DNA of 64,000 nt from JACPUW01 sp049115495 (GTDB lineage: Bacteria; Bacteroidota; Bacteroidia; CAILMK01; JACPUW01), in NCBI GenBank assembly GCA_049115495.1, contig JAGDZV010000002.1:372001-436000 (forward strand). Reading direction: 5' to 3'. Position 1 is the first letter of the stretch; every line of letters starts with the position of its first letter. Both the position numbers and the translations under genes were made by a program. Below the pieces are notes generated by a model that did not search any database, was not told where the DNA came from, and saw only the letters and a list, made by a program, of their open reading frames with translations. Shown one piece after another: positions 34,829 through 43,411 of the stretch.

Positions 34829-36076
34829 ATGAAAGCAGAAATCATCATAATAGGCGATGAAATACTAAACGGCACAACGCTCGATACAAATTCGCAATTT
34901 ATAGCAAGGGCGCTTGAAGCCTTAAACATTGAAGTAGTTCGTAGGTCAACCATTAAGGATAGGAAAGAAGCCATTTCGCAAGCTATTTATGATGCAGAGA
35001 AAAAAGCAGATATTATTATTACAACAGGTGGGCTTGGCCCCACTAAAGATGATATTACCAAAAAAACGATGGCTGAGTATTTTCAAGAAGAGCTAATAAT
35101 TGATGAAAATGTACTTGAACATGTTGAAGGTTACTTTAAGAAAAAGGGAAGGCCAATTTTGGAAGTTAATAGATTGCAAGCCTTAGTTCCAGCAAACGCT
35201 AAGGTGTTGCACAATGCTTTGGGAACTGCCCCCGGAACTATGCTTGAAAAGAATGGGAAAGTATTTGTAAGTATGCCTGGTGTACCTTATGAAATGAAAT
35301 ATATCGTAACCAATGGCTTAATTCCTGAATTAAAGGCTAGAATGGACAATGCCAAAATTGTGCATAGATACATACACATTGTTGGGGTAGGAGAGAGCAG
35401 CATTGCTATGAAAATTGAAGGTATAGAAGATGACCTTCCTTCTCATATTCGCTTGGCATATTTGCCTAGCCCTGGAGTAGTAAAACTAAGGTTTACTGGG
35501 GTTGGCGAAAACACGGAACAAATTCATGAAGAAATAAATGGGTTTGAAAACCGGGTTAAAGAAATTATGGGTGATGTTATTTTTGGCCATGGTGAAGAAA
35601 CTTTGTCATCAGCGATTGGAAAAATTTTAAAAGAAAGGGACCAAACCGTAGGAACTGCAGAAAGCTGCACAAGTGGGAATATAGGGCAAATGATTACTAA
35701 AACTCCTGGTAGTTCAGCCTATTATCAGGGGAGTTTGGTTACCTACTCTTACGATTTAAAAGAAAAGCTTTTGGGCGTGAGTAAATCTACTTTAGAAGCC
35801 CACGGCGCGGTAAGCGAAAAAACAATAACCGAAATGGTAAAAGGCGGCTTAAAAAACCTTGGTGCCGATTATATTGTAGCTACAAGTGGTATCGCAGGCC
35901 CTGGTGGAGGAATGCCGAATAAACCGGTAGGAACCGTTTGGGTTGGCGTAGGCAGTAAAGATAAAGTAATAGCAAAGAAATTTCAATTTGGCTCAGACAG
36001 AGAAAGGAACATTCACCTTTCATCAATCATGGCACTTGATACCTTGAGAAGGTTTATACTCGGATTTAAGATTTGA
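34829..36076 (+). CDS. cinA: CinA-family nicotinamide-nucleotide amidohydrolase
   Basis: A 415-residue CinA protein. I use ATG 34829; an 18-base longer frame starts at 34811. The N-terminal COG1058 domain (IIGDEILNGTTLDTNSQFIARAL, TTGGLGPTKDD, MPGVPYEMK) is an ADP-ribose or molybdopterin-binding-like fold. The C-terminal PncC domain (QTVGTAESCTSGNIGQM, GSSAYYQGSLVTYS, GIAGPGGG) deamidates nicotinamide mononucleotide for NAD recycling. The gene follows the OMP closely and is followed by E2. Confidence 0.95.
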   Translation: MKAEIIIIGDEILNGTTLDTNSQFIARALEALNIEVVRRSTIKDRKEAISQAIYDAEKKADIIITTGGLGPTKDDITKKTMAEYFQEELIIDENVLEHVEGYFKKKGRPILEVNRLQALVPANAKVLHNALGTAPGTMLEKNGKVFVSMPGVPYEMKYIVTNGLIPELKARMDNAKIVHRYIHIVGVGESSIAMKIEGIEDDLPSHIRLAYLPSPGVVKLRFTGVGENTEQIHEEINGFENRVKEIMGDVIFGHGEETLSSAIGKILKERDQTVGTAESCTSGNIGQMITKTPGSSAYYQGSLVTYSYDLKEKLLGVSKSTLEAHGAVSEKTITEMVKGGLKNLGADYIVATSGIAGPGGGMPNKPVGTVWVGVGSKDKVIAKKFQFGSDRERNIHLSSIMALDTLRRFILGFKI

Positions 36077-36101
36077 TAAAACACTGAATTTGATTTTGCA
36101 A

Positions 36102-36132
36102 TTGAAATTGACCTAGCAAACTGCTACCTTTG
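36102..36132 (+). promoter_or_regulatory. Promoter of the E2 gene
   Basis: TACCTTTG (36125-36132) is a perfect TAnnTTTG -7 element. TTG at 36102-36104 lies 20 bases upstream and fits the -33 element of the Bacteroidota primary sigma factor. The start codon is 31 bases downstream. Confidence 0.7.
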
Positions 36133-36162
36133 CACCGCTCTTAACTGGAAACAAAACTCAGT

Positions 36163-37485
36163 ATGGCCAATAAATTTGAACTTATAATGCCCAAAATGGG
36201 CGAAAGTATTGCAGAAGCTACTATTCTAAAATGGTTGAAACAACCTGGGGACGCAGTAGAATTAGACGAAGCAATTCTTGAAATAGCTACTGACAAGGTA
36301 GACTCTGAAGTGCCATCACCTGTTGATGGTGTAATTGAAAAAGTACTTTTTAACGAAGGCGATGTTGTAGCCGTAGGCAAAGCAGTGGCAATCATTTCAA
36401 CTGATGCTGCCGTAGAGCAAGCACCTACTGCAAGTGATGATGGTGCCAAAGCTGCTGCTGACGTGCCAATGCCTGAAACTATAAAAGAAGCTACACCTTC
36501 AGCTGCTACTGAAGCACCTGCAACTTTAGATAAACCAGCTTCTGGTAGATTCTATTCTCCTTTAGTGCTGAACATTGCGCGAACAGAAGGAATAGCTATG
36601 AATGAGCTAGAAATGGTTCCTGGTACAGGTAAAGAAGGTAGAGTAACCAAAAAAGATATTTTGGCTTACTTGAAAAACCGCACAGCTGCACCAGTAATTT
36701 CTTCAGCTCCGGCTGCATCAAGTGCAGCACCAGCTGCCGCTCCACAACATAAGGTTGATGTGCCAATTTACGATGGTGATGAAGTAGTGGAAATGGATAG
36801 AATGCGTAAGCTTATTGCCGATCATATGGTAATGAGTAAGCACGTTTCTCCGCACGTTACTTCTTTTGTAGAGGCTGATGTAACCAAGATTTGGAACTGG
36901 AGAAAAAAGGTGAAAAATCAAGTGCAAGAAAAGTATGGTGAAAAACTGACTTTCACACCTATTTTCATTGAAGCAATTACGCAGGCTATTAAAGAATTCC
37001 CAGGGGTAAATGTTTCTGTTACGCCTGACCTTAAGATTGTTAAGCGAAAGAATATAAACGTAGGTATGGCTGCTGCTTTACCTAGTGGAAACTTAATTGT
37101 ACCTGTAATTAAAAATGCTGACGAGCTTAGCCTTTTAGGAATTACTAAAAAGGTGAACGACCTTGCAAATAGAGCGAGAGCCAATAAGCTTCAGCCCGAT
37201 GAAATTCAAGGTGGTACTTATACAGTAACTAACGTGGGTACTTTCGGCAATGTAAGTGGTACTCCAGTAATTAACCAACCACAAGTAGCCATTATGGCAA
37301 CGGGTGCAATTCAAAAGAAACCAGCGGTAATTGAAACTCCTGAAGGTGATATGATTGGCATCAGATATAAGATGTTCTTATCCCACTCATATGATCACCG
37401 TGTGGTAGATGGTGCCTTAGGCGGAATGTTTGTAAGAAGAGTTGCAGACATACTTGAAGCCTGGGACATGAATAGAGAATTATAA
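36163..37485 (+). CDS. 2-oxo acid dehydrogenase E2 (dihydrolipoamide acyltransferase)
   Basis: A 440-residue E2. The lipoyl domain (1-80) carries the attachment site Lys45 in EIATDKVDSEVP. A peripheral subunit-binding domain (around 130-165, RFYSPLVLNIARTEGI) follows an Ala/Pro/Thr-rich linker. The catalytic domain ends with the HxxxDG active site SYDHRVVDG (His412, Asp416). It is the branched-chain type (2-oxoisovalerate) or a general 2-oxo acid E2; the partner E1 and E3 genes are not in the window. A strong bidirectional terminator follows. Confidence 0.94.
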   Translation: MANKFELIMPKMGESIAEATILKWLKQPGDAVELDEAILEIATDKVDSEVPSPVDGVIEKVLFNEGDVVAVGKAVAIISTDAAVEQAPTASDDGAKAAADVPMPETIKEATPSAATEAPATLDKPASGRFYSPLVLNIARTEGIAMNELEMVPGTGKEGRVTKKDILAYLKNRTAAPVISSAPAASSAAPAAAPQHKVDVPIYDGDEVVEMDRMRKLIADHMVMSKHVSPHVTSFVEADVTKIWNWRKKVKNQVQEKYGEKLTFTPIFIEAITQAIKEFPGVNVSVTPDLKIVKRKNINVGMAAALPSGNLIVPVIKNADELSLLGITKKVNDLANRARANKLQPDEIQGGTYTVTNVGTFGNVSGTPVINQPQVAIMATGAIQKKPAVIETPEGDMIGIRYKMFLSHSYDHRVVDGALGGMFVRRVADILEAWDMNREL

Positions 37486-37514
37486 TTTAGAATATTCTTA
37501 ATCTAAGAATTCAG

Positions 37515-37556
37515 AAAAAAAAGAAAGTCGACTCAACGAGTCGACTTTCTTTTTTT
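37515..37556. terminator. Strong bidirectional terminator
   Basis: GAAAGTCGACTC (37523-37534) pairs perfectly with GAGTCGACTTTC (37538-37549) around AAC. It is flanked by A's on the left and T's on the right, so it can end transcription from both the E2 gene and the minus-strand gene that ends at 37565. Confidence 0.9.
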
Positions 37557-37564
37557 AACCATAT

Positions 37565-37885
37565 CTACTTCTGAGCAAAAGTTAGATTCTCTAATAAATC
37601 TATACTTCTTTCAACCTTGTGTAAGGTCTTTATTTCAATACAAGCCTCTCGTATTGCTATTCTAAATGAATCTGCTTCAGCCGGAAGCTTATTGCCTGCA
37701 TTATCAAAAACTTCTTTACTTGGCCATTGGGCGTAGGCTATGTATTTGCCATTTTCGTCTAAATGAAGCCTTGAACCTAAACTACCTTCAAATTCGTAAA
37801 TGAGCTTGGTTAAGCCTGCCCAGGCTGTTTCAAATTCTTTGGTCTTTTCTGCTTTCACTTCAAATTGATAAATTAGGCAATACAT
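37565..37885 (-). CDS. Antibiotic biosynthesis monooxygenase (ABM) domain protein
   Basis: A 106-residue single-domain protein with the dimeric alpha+beta barrel pattern of the ABM family: YCLIYQFEVKAEKTKEFETAWAGLTKLIYEF, then GSRLHLDENGKYIAYAQWPSKEVFDNAG. Family members degrade heme or oxidise small phenols, or have quality-control roles; none can be chosen here. A TPR- or membrane-type gene is not linked. It lies downstream of the VKGC-like gene on the same strand. Confidence 0.82.
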   Translation of the reverse strand: MYCLIYQFEVKAEKTKEFETAWAGLTKLIYEFEGSLGSRLHLDENGKYIAYAQWPSKEVFDNAGNKLPAEADSFRIAIREACIEIKTLHKVERSIDLLENLTFAQK

Positions 37886-37955
37886 ATTTGAAATTTTAGA
37901 TTTAGTTTTTAGGATTTAGAAATTGCATAAATTCAAAATTTATCATTCATCTTTT

Positions 37956-39284
37956 CTACTTTTTTCCTGGATAAAGTACCCAATCATTATGTTTTAGGTG
38001 GCTCCATTGCACTTCTGCCAAATTGAGTTGAGCATCATATATGTAGAAGTAGGGTTTTCTGTTGAGTCGAACTCTCGCTCTGGCAGTTATTATAGGATTT
38101 TCAATTCCTTTTAGTTTATATTCTTCTTTTAGTTTTTGAACAAACCAAAAAACGGCATCAGGGTGGGTGGCTAAAGTACTTATTTGCCTTCTGTTAAAAT
38201 ACTCTTTTAAATCAAGCATTTCTTTTTCTTTGGTTTCGGGGTTTTTTACCCAAAAGAAAATTGTGCCGCCTTTGGCTCGTAGCATCATCCGCCAACTCAT
38301 TCTATGGCCTTCTTCAGTATAATTTACATGACCTTCAATAAGATAGTGTCGCAAAGGGTAAATGGCGTTTAAAAACAAAAAAGCAATAATTGTGATGGTA
38401 ATGGCTGTATTAACTTTCCAAGTATCAGGCTTTAAACGATTAAGCGCTGGTTTGGCTTTAAAAAAGAAAGAGCGTACTTGCTCGGGAGGAAAGAAAAGTA
38501 TGGTAATGGCAATCATCAAATACGGAAAAACGCCAATATGAAAAACCGCTGAATTGAACAAGTGAAAAAAGATATTAAAACCAAATGCCCACCGTCTGGT
38601 TCGTTTCCAAAGTAGGGCAGGGATTATTAGTCCATCAAATACAATTCCACCATAAGAGATAAGCCAAGGCATCCATTCTTTAGCCAATAATGGACCTATC
38701 AACCAAAAATGCTCTTTCTGTTTAAACCAAATGCTTATAGGAATTGCGTCTAACCAATCATCATATATCTTATTGATTGAAGCATAAGAATAAACAATCC
38801 AAAACAAACCAATAAGCAAAACGTAAACCCAATTAGGTGTGCTATGTCTTCTGATTTTTGATTTAATGGCATCAATAGAAAATGCACGGTGTGCAGGCAA
38901 TAAAAACATAAGAAAACACATAACTACCATTAAGTAGTAGTGGTTATTATAATGTGTTTTCTGCGATAAATAAACTGCCCACCACATAAAACCATACAGT
39001 AGGGTTGACCACTTGTATTTGAAGCCTACCATTATCATTAAACCCAAAATGGCTAGTATACTATACCATACATAAGCAGTGGGTCCATGAATGAATTCTG
39101 CAATCCAACCAAAGCCTAAAAAGGGTATTGTCATTTTGGTTTCAACAAAAGTTCGGGTTACCCAACCTGTTACAATGGCACCAAAAGCTTCAGCAAAAAG
39201 TAGAAACCCGAAAAAGGCTCTAAAGAGAACAAGCGGACTATTGTCAACCGGCTTAAAAAACCATGCATTCAGTTTTGAAAACAT
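37956..39284 (-). CDS. VKGC/HTTM-type membrane protein
   Basis: A 442-residue protein with about seven to nine transmembrane helices and the HTTM (horizontally transferred transmembrane) domain of vitamin K-dependent gamma-carboxylase. Characteristic residues are in NSPLVLFRAFFGFLLFAEAFG near the start, the SQKTHYNNHYYLMVVMCFLMFLLP helix, and the HWPLIVFDGLIIP-like GGIVFDGLIIPALLWKR. The soluble C-terminal part (about 150 residues) carries YTEEGHRMSWRMMLRAKGG, close to the carboxylase core. Function in bacteria is not settled. Confidence 0.82.
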   Translation of the reverse strand: MFSKLNAWFFKPVDNSPLVLFRAFFGFLLFAEAFGAIVTGWVTRTFVETKMTIPFLGFGWIAEFIHGPTAYVWYSILAILGLMIMVGFKYKWSTLLYGFMWWAVYLSQKTHYNNHYYLMVVMCFLMFLLPAHRAFSIDAIKSKIRRHSTPNWVYVLLIGLFWIVYSYASINKIYDDWLDAIPISIWFKQKEHFWLIGPLLAKEWMPWLISYGGIVFDGLIIPALLWKRTRRWAFGFNIFFHLFNSAVFHIGVFPYLMIAITILFFPPEQVRSFFFKAKPALNRLKPDTWKVNTAITITIIAFLFLNAIYPLRHYLIEGHVNYTEEGHRMSWRMMLRAKGGTIFFWVKNPETKEKEMLDLKEYFNRRQISTLATHPDAVFWFVQKLKEEYKLKGIENPIITARARVRLNRKPYFYIYDAQLNLAEVQWSHLKHNDWVLYPGKK

Positions 39285-39438
39285 GACGTAAATGTAGAAT
39301 TTGTTAATTGTTATTAGTTAATAGTTTGCATCTTAACTAACGCAACAATCAACTAATCTACCGCATTTGCAATTCGAGTTATAATTACCGACGGATTTAA
39401 AATACGTCTTAGGTATAACCTAAATTTTAAATCAAAGC

Positions 39439-39479
39439 AAAAAAAAAAACTAGTTACTCGTTACTAATTTCTGGTAACT
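39439..39479 (-). terminator. Terminator downstream of the ABC-F gene
   Basis: Read on the minus strand, AGTTAC (39479-39474) pairs with GTAACT (39457-39452) and is followed by a run of T's (39449-39439). It lies just after the ABC-F stop. The 214-base gap also has 13-base inverted repeats (39314-39326 and 39490-39502). Confidence 0.65.
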
Positions 39480-39498
39480 CAAAACCAATAACTATTAA

Positions 39499-41121
39499 CT
39501 AAACCGCTTTGGCGTACATCGCTTCACGCTGCTCCTTAATTTCTTCATTGGTAATGTACTCATCATAAGTACAAAGCTTGTCAATGATTCCATTAGGCGT
39601 AAGTTCTATAATTCTATTACAAACCGATTGCATAAACTCGTGGTCATGTGAAGTAAACATCAGAGAGCCTTTATAATTTTTGAGCGCATTGTTAAAGGCA
39701 GTAATAGATTCTAGATCAAGGTGGTTGGTTGGTTCGTCAAGTACCAAGAAGTTTCCTTGTTGAAGCATCATTCTTGAGATCATACAACGCACTTTTTCAC
39801 CACCACTCAATACATTGGCTTCTTTTAAGGTCTCTTCACCTGAGAAAAGCATTCTTCCTAAGAATCCACGAATAAAGGTTTCATCCTTATCAGTTGAATA
39901 CTGTCTCAACCAGTCAATTAGGTTGAGCTTAGTTTCAAAGTACTCTTCGTTGTTATTAGGTAAAAAGGCGTTTGTGATTGTAGTACCAAATTTATAAGTA
40001 CCAGCATCGGCTTCTACCTCTTTCATAATCACTCTAAAAAATTGGCTTATGGCCATGCTATTCTTAGAGATTACACCCACTTTATCACCTTTTTGCAATG
40101 AGATGTCAACGTTTGAAAAAAGATTAGAGCCTTCAAATGACTTAGCCAAACCTTCTATTTCAAGAATTTGGTCGCCAGCTTCGCGCTCTTGCTCAAAGTT
40201 GATATAAGGGTACCTTCTGCTAGAAGGTTTAATCTCATCAACATTCATTTTAGATAGCAACTTTTTACGAGAAGTGGCTTGCTTTGATTTGGCCGCATTA
40301 GCGCTAAATCGTTCAATAAATGATTGAAGCTCTTTACGCTTCTCATCCATCTTCTTATTTCTATCAGCCATTTGGCGAGCGGCTAATTGGCTACTCTCGT
40401 ACCAAAAGGTGTAGTTACCAGTAAACAATTGAACCTTTTGCCTATCAACATCAGCAATATGAGTACAAACCGCATCTAAAAAGTGCCTATCGTGAGATAC
40501 TACAATAACCGTATTCTTAAAGTTAGCTAAGAAATCTTCTAACCACATTACGGTTTCTACATCAAGATCGTTGGTAGGCTCATCCAGTAAAAGAATGTCT
40601 GGGTTCCCAAATAGTGCTTGTGCCAATAAAACACGAACTTTTTCTTTACCAGTGAGGTCTTTCATTAAGGTATAATGCTTGTCTTCAATTATACCAAGGT
40701 CACTAAGCATTCCGGCAGCATCGCTCTCTGCGTTCCAGCCATCCATTTCAGCAAATTCTGCTTCAAGCTCACCCGCTCTAATGCCATCGGCATCAGTAAA
40801 TTCGGTTTTGGCATAAATGGCATCTTTCTCTACCATTATGTCATAAAGCTTTTTATGACCCCTGATTACAGTTTTAAGCACTTCTTCTTCGTCAAACTCA
40901 AAGTGATTTTGCTTAAGAACAGCCATTCTTTCGCCCGGATCCATTGAAATGTTTCCTTGTGCAGCTTCAAGGTCTCCAGATAGAAGCTTTAAAAAAGTAG
41001 ACTTGCCAGCACCGTTAGCGCCAATTACACCATAGCAATTGCCCGGTGCAAATTTCAAGTTAACTTCATCAAATAGAAGTCTTTTGCCGAATCTGAATGA
41101 AAGATTTGTAACGTTTAACAT
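39499..41121 (-). CDS. ABC-F ATPase, YbiT-like
   Basis: A 540-residue duplicated ATPase without membrane domain, of the ABC-F group that works on ribosomes. NBD1 has Walker A GANGAGKS (35-42) and Walker B LLLDEPTNDLD; its signature is degenerate (LTGKEK instead of LSGGQ). NBD2 has an intact LSGGE signature and VLDEPTNHLD, but its Walker A region reads GVISKNSMAISQFF, without the lysine and glycines. So only the site made from NBD1 Walker A and NBD2 signature is complete. The linker between domains is charged and helical. Closest group is YbiT/EttA-like. Confidence 0.93.
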   Translation of the reverse strand: MLNVTNLSFRFGKRLLFDEVNLKFAPGNCYGVIGANGAGKSTFLKLLSGDLEAAQGNISMDPGERMAVLKQNHFEFDEEEVLKTVIRGHKKLYDIMVEKDAIYAKTEFTDADGIRAGELEAEFAEMDGWNAESDAAGMLSDLGIIEDKHYTLMKDLTGKEKVRVLLAQALFGNPDILLLDEPTNDLDVETVMWLEDFLANFKNTVIVVSHDRHFLDAVCTHIADVDRQKVQLFTGNYTFWYESSQLAARQMADRNKKMDEKRKELQSFIERFSANAAKSKQATSRKKLLSKMNVDEIKPSSRRYPYINFEQEREAGDQILEIEGLAKSFEGSNLFSNVDISLQKGDKVGVISKNSMAISQFFRVIMKEVEADAGTYKFGTTITNAFLPNNNEEYFETKLNLIDWLRQYSTDKDETFIRGFLGRMLFSGEETLKEANVLSGGEKVRCMISRMMLQQGNFLVLDEPTNHLDLESITAFNNALKNYKGSLMFTSHDHEFMQSVCNRIIELTPNGIIDKLCTYDEYITNEEIKEQREAMYAKAV

Positions 41122-41143
41122 AGGGTCTCAAAAATTGCGGGTG

Positions 41144-41151
41144 CAAAGGTA
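41144..41151 (-). promoter_or_regulatory. -7 element of the ABC-F gene
   Basis: On the minus strand TACCTTTG (41151-41144) matches TAnnTTTG perfectly, 22 bases upstream of the start codon. A -33 element at the correct distance is not clear. Confidence 0.6.
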
Positions 41152-41294
41152 GCAAACGCTTTGGCCAAAGGCGAAAGAAACGGAGATTAGAATGATGGAT
41201 ATCGAAAGTGAAATAAGGAATGCCGAAATGGTCAATTTTAGATGTTGAATTTTGGATAATTCCATTCATCATTTAAAATTCAACACTCAAAATT

Positions 41295-43316
41295 TCAATC
41301 AATAAGTTCCACCTTCAAGATCTCATCATTCACTTGAGTTTTGTGAACTACATCCATACCTTCAACTACGTAGCCAATTATTGTATATCGGCCATTGAGA
41401 TGCGGGGTGTAATTATGTGTAATGAAGAATTGACAACTCTCAGTGTCTTTACCCGCTGAAGCAATTCCAACAGCACCTTCTCGGTATTCGTTTAAGCTGT
41501 GTTCAGATCTTAATGTTCCTTGAGCGCTACCTGTGCCATTGCCAAAAGGATCGCCACCTTGAACCACAAAATTGCTAACTACTCTATGCCAAATTAGGCC
41601 ATCATAAAATCCTTCTTTAGCTAACTTAGAAATGTAGGCTACAGTTGAAGGCGCATTTTCCACATCAAGTTTAATTATGATCTCACCTTTTTCGGTAGTC
41701 ATTTTAAGTTTTTGATCTGGTTTAAAAGTTTTCACAAAATCCCAATCGGTTGGGTTATTGTATTCAATAGGAATTGATTTTAAATTCACTTCACCAATTT
41801 TGCAGAGTTGCCTTAGCTTGGCTAATTCTAAATGTGTTTCATAATAAACGGGTAGGGTCCAAACTTTTAGTAGGCTGTCAAGTGTTGGAATAAATTCGTC
41901 TTTTCCAGCCATTCCAAAGTCTTTTTCTTGAAGTATAGAAGCAACAGTATAAACTCGATACCCGTCTTTATGCTGTAATTCATCTATTAGCAATTGATAA
42001 ATAGTTGATAAATGAGTATGTGCTTTTGGATTTCTTCTTAAAATTCGCTCTCTGTAGGTCTTGACCAAACTTCCAAGAGCTTCAATGCATTGGGTTTTAG
42101 CAGTTGGGTCCTGCACAGTTTGGTAAAAACTTAGTAGAGAATCAAGCAGTTCGGGTGTCAGTGCCCCTAATTTATAGAGCTCACCTTTAGCCCATTTGTT
42201 TGGAGCGTTCTTAACCGCTTCATAGTAAAAATCATAATTCTTATTTTCAGTAAAACGGTGTCGTATTCTTGCTGAAACCATCTGGTTTTTGGCTCCCCAA
42301 AATTTACATTTGGGCAACAGTTCTTTATAAAATGTACTGTCTTCATGGCTGCCATGTTGGGCAAAGTATTTAGCTGCTGCAGTTTCAATATGCTGATTTT
42401 CTGTTCCAATGAATGAAGCAATTACGTCCTTTACATTGTCATAATCTCTATCATCTAAGGCTTGAATCATGGCCACTTTAACACGGTAATCGTTCTCGCT
42501 TTTTAGTTCTGACAAAATTCTATTCACCTTATCTGGCCTAGAAAATGGTTTAGTTGCTAAGGCCAAATTCATTTTAACCAGAGGTTCATTTTCGCGGGTA
42601 AGTAGTTCAATTAATTTGGTTCTAATACTTTTTAGGTTGTCTAAATAGGCAGTCTCAATTTCTATGTCATTTATTCTTGTAAGCCTTGCCAAGTAAGATG
42701 AAGCCCAAATTCGTTGCGTTTGATTTTCACTAGGTTTAGCCAACTCAATGGCAAACTCAATCATTTTGGGCGACCAATGTTTTCTGGTGCCAAACTCAAA
42801 AAAGCCTTTGAGCATGCCAATTTTATATGCCGCATCAGTAGCGTATTCATTATATCCTTTCCAAAGCAAACTATCAGCAGTTGTTTCTCCATGTCTTCCA
42901 AATGCCCAAAGAATCATTTTACGAGCTTCATTTTGCAGCGATGCGTTAAATAAAGAATCAAATTCAGTATCACTCATTTTGATCATGCTTTGAGCTAGGG
43001 CAAATCCAATATTTTTTTGAATGAGCTCATTTTCTTCAGAGTAAGCATCAAAAGAATAGTATGCTTTTTTTAATGCATTTACAGCTTTTTGATCACCAAC
43101 TGAGCCAAGTGCCAAGGCTGCTTCATTCACATAAGTTTTATCTTCATTTTGCAAATACTTAATCAAGTCTTTGGTTTTTCTGTGGTCTTTCAACTCGTGT
43201 ATAGTGACAATAATGGTGTCATAATACTTATTTAATTGACCAGTATTCTCCTTTGGCTTTTTTGAGCACTGAGAAGCTATGAAGGCAATTAGTACTAACG
43301 AAAAGATTGATTTCAT
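41295..43316 (-). CDS. HEAT-repeat lipoprotein with C-terminal cyclophilin PPIase
   Basis: A 673-residue protein with lipobox (IASQC, Cys17). The first 500 residues are helical repeats of HEAT type (DKTYVNEAALALGSVGDQKAVNALKKAYY, SENDYRVKVAMIQALDDRDYDNVKDVIASFI and others). The C-terminal 150 residues are a cyclophilin-type peptidyl-prolyl isomerase: KGEIIIKLDVENAPSTVAYI, the active-site WHRVVSNFVVQGGDP, and QFFITHNYTPHLNGRYTIIGYVV. It is an envelope folding factor with a scaffold arm. The fusion is known in Bacteroidota but sparsely described. Confidence 0.9.
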   Translation of the reverse strand: MKSIFSLVLIAFIASQCSKKPKENTGQLNKYYDTIIVTIHELKDHRKTKDLIKYLQNEDKTYVNEAALALGSVGDQKAVNALKKAYYSFDAYSEENELIQKNIGFALAQSMIKMSDTEFDSLFNASLQNEARKMILWAFGRHGETTADSLLWKGYNEYATDAAYKIGMLKGFFEFGTRKHWSPKMIEFAIELAKPSENQTQRIWASSYLARLTRINDIEIETAYLDNLKSIRTKLIELLTRENEPLVKMNLALATKPFSRPDKVNRILSELKSENDYRVKVAMIQALDDRDYDNVKDVIASFIGTENQHIETAAAKYFAQHGSHEDSTFYKELLPKCKFWGAKNQMVSARIRHRFTENKNYDFYYEAVKNAPNKWAKGELYKLGALTPELLDSLLSFYQTVQDPTAKTQCIEALGSLVKTYRERILRRNPKAHTHLSTIYQLLIDELQHKDGYRVYTVASILQEKDFGMAGKDEFIPTLDSLLKVWTLPVYYETHLELAKLRQLCKIGEVNLKSIPIEYNNPTDWDFVKTFKPDQKLKMTTEKGEIIIKLDVENAPSTVAYISKLAKEGFYDGLIWHRVVSNFVVQGGDPFGNGTGSAQGTLRSEHSLNEYREGAVGIASAGKDTESCQFFITHNYTPHLNGRYTIIGYVVEGMDVVHKTQVNDEILKVELID

Positions 43317-43411
43317 TGAAATAGGATAAAAGACAAATATGCCAAATTGCTTTTAACTATGGCGATGTAAAAAATGGTTATGGTTTATCTTCGAACGATT
43401 AATAGTTTGAA

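Noticed and set aside
39301..39502. 13-base inverted repeats (TTAGTTAATAGTT and its complement) as an insertion element
   Set aside because: AT-rich simple sequence, no transposase between them and one copy runs into the ABC-F stop codon. More likely chance or a structured gap.
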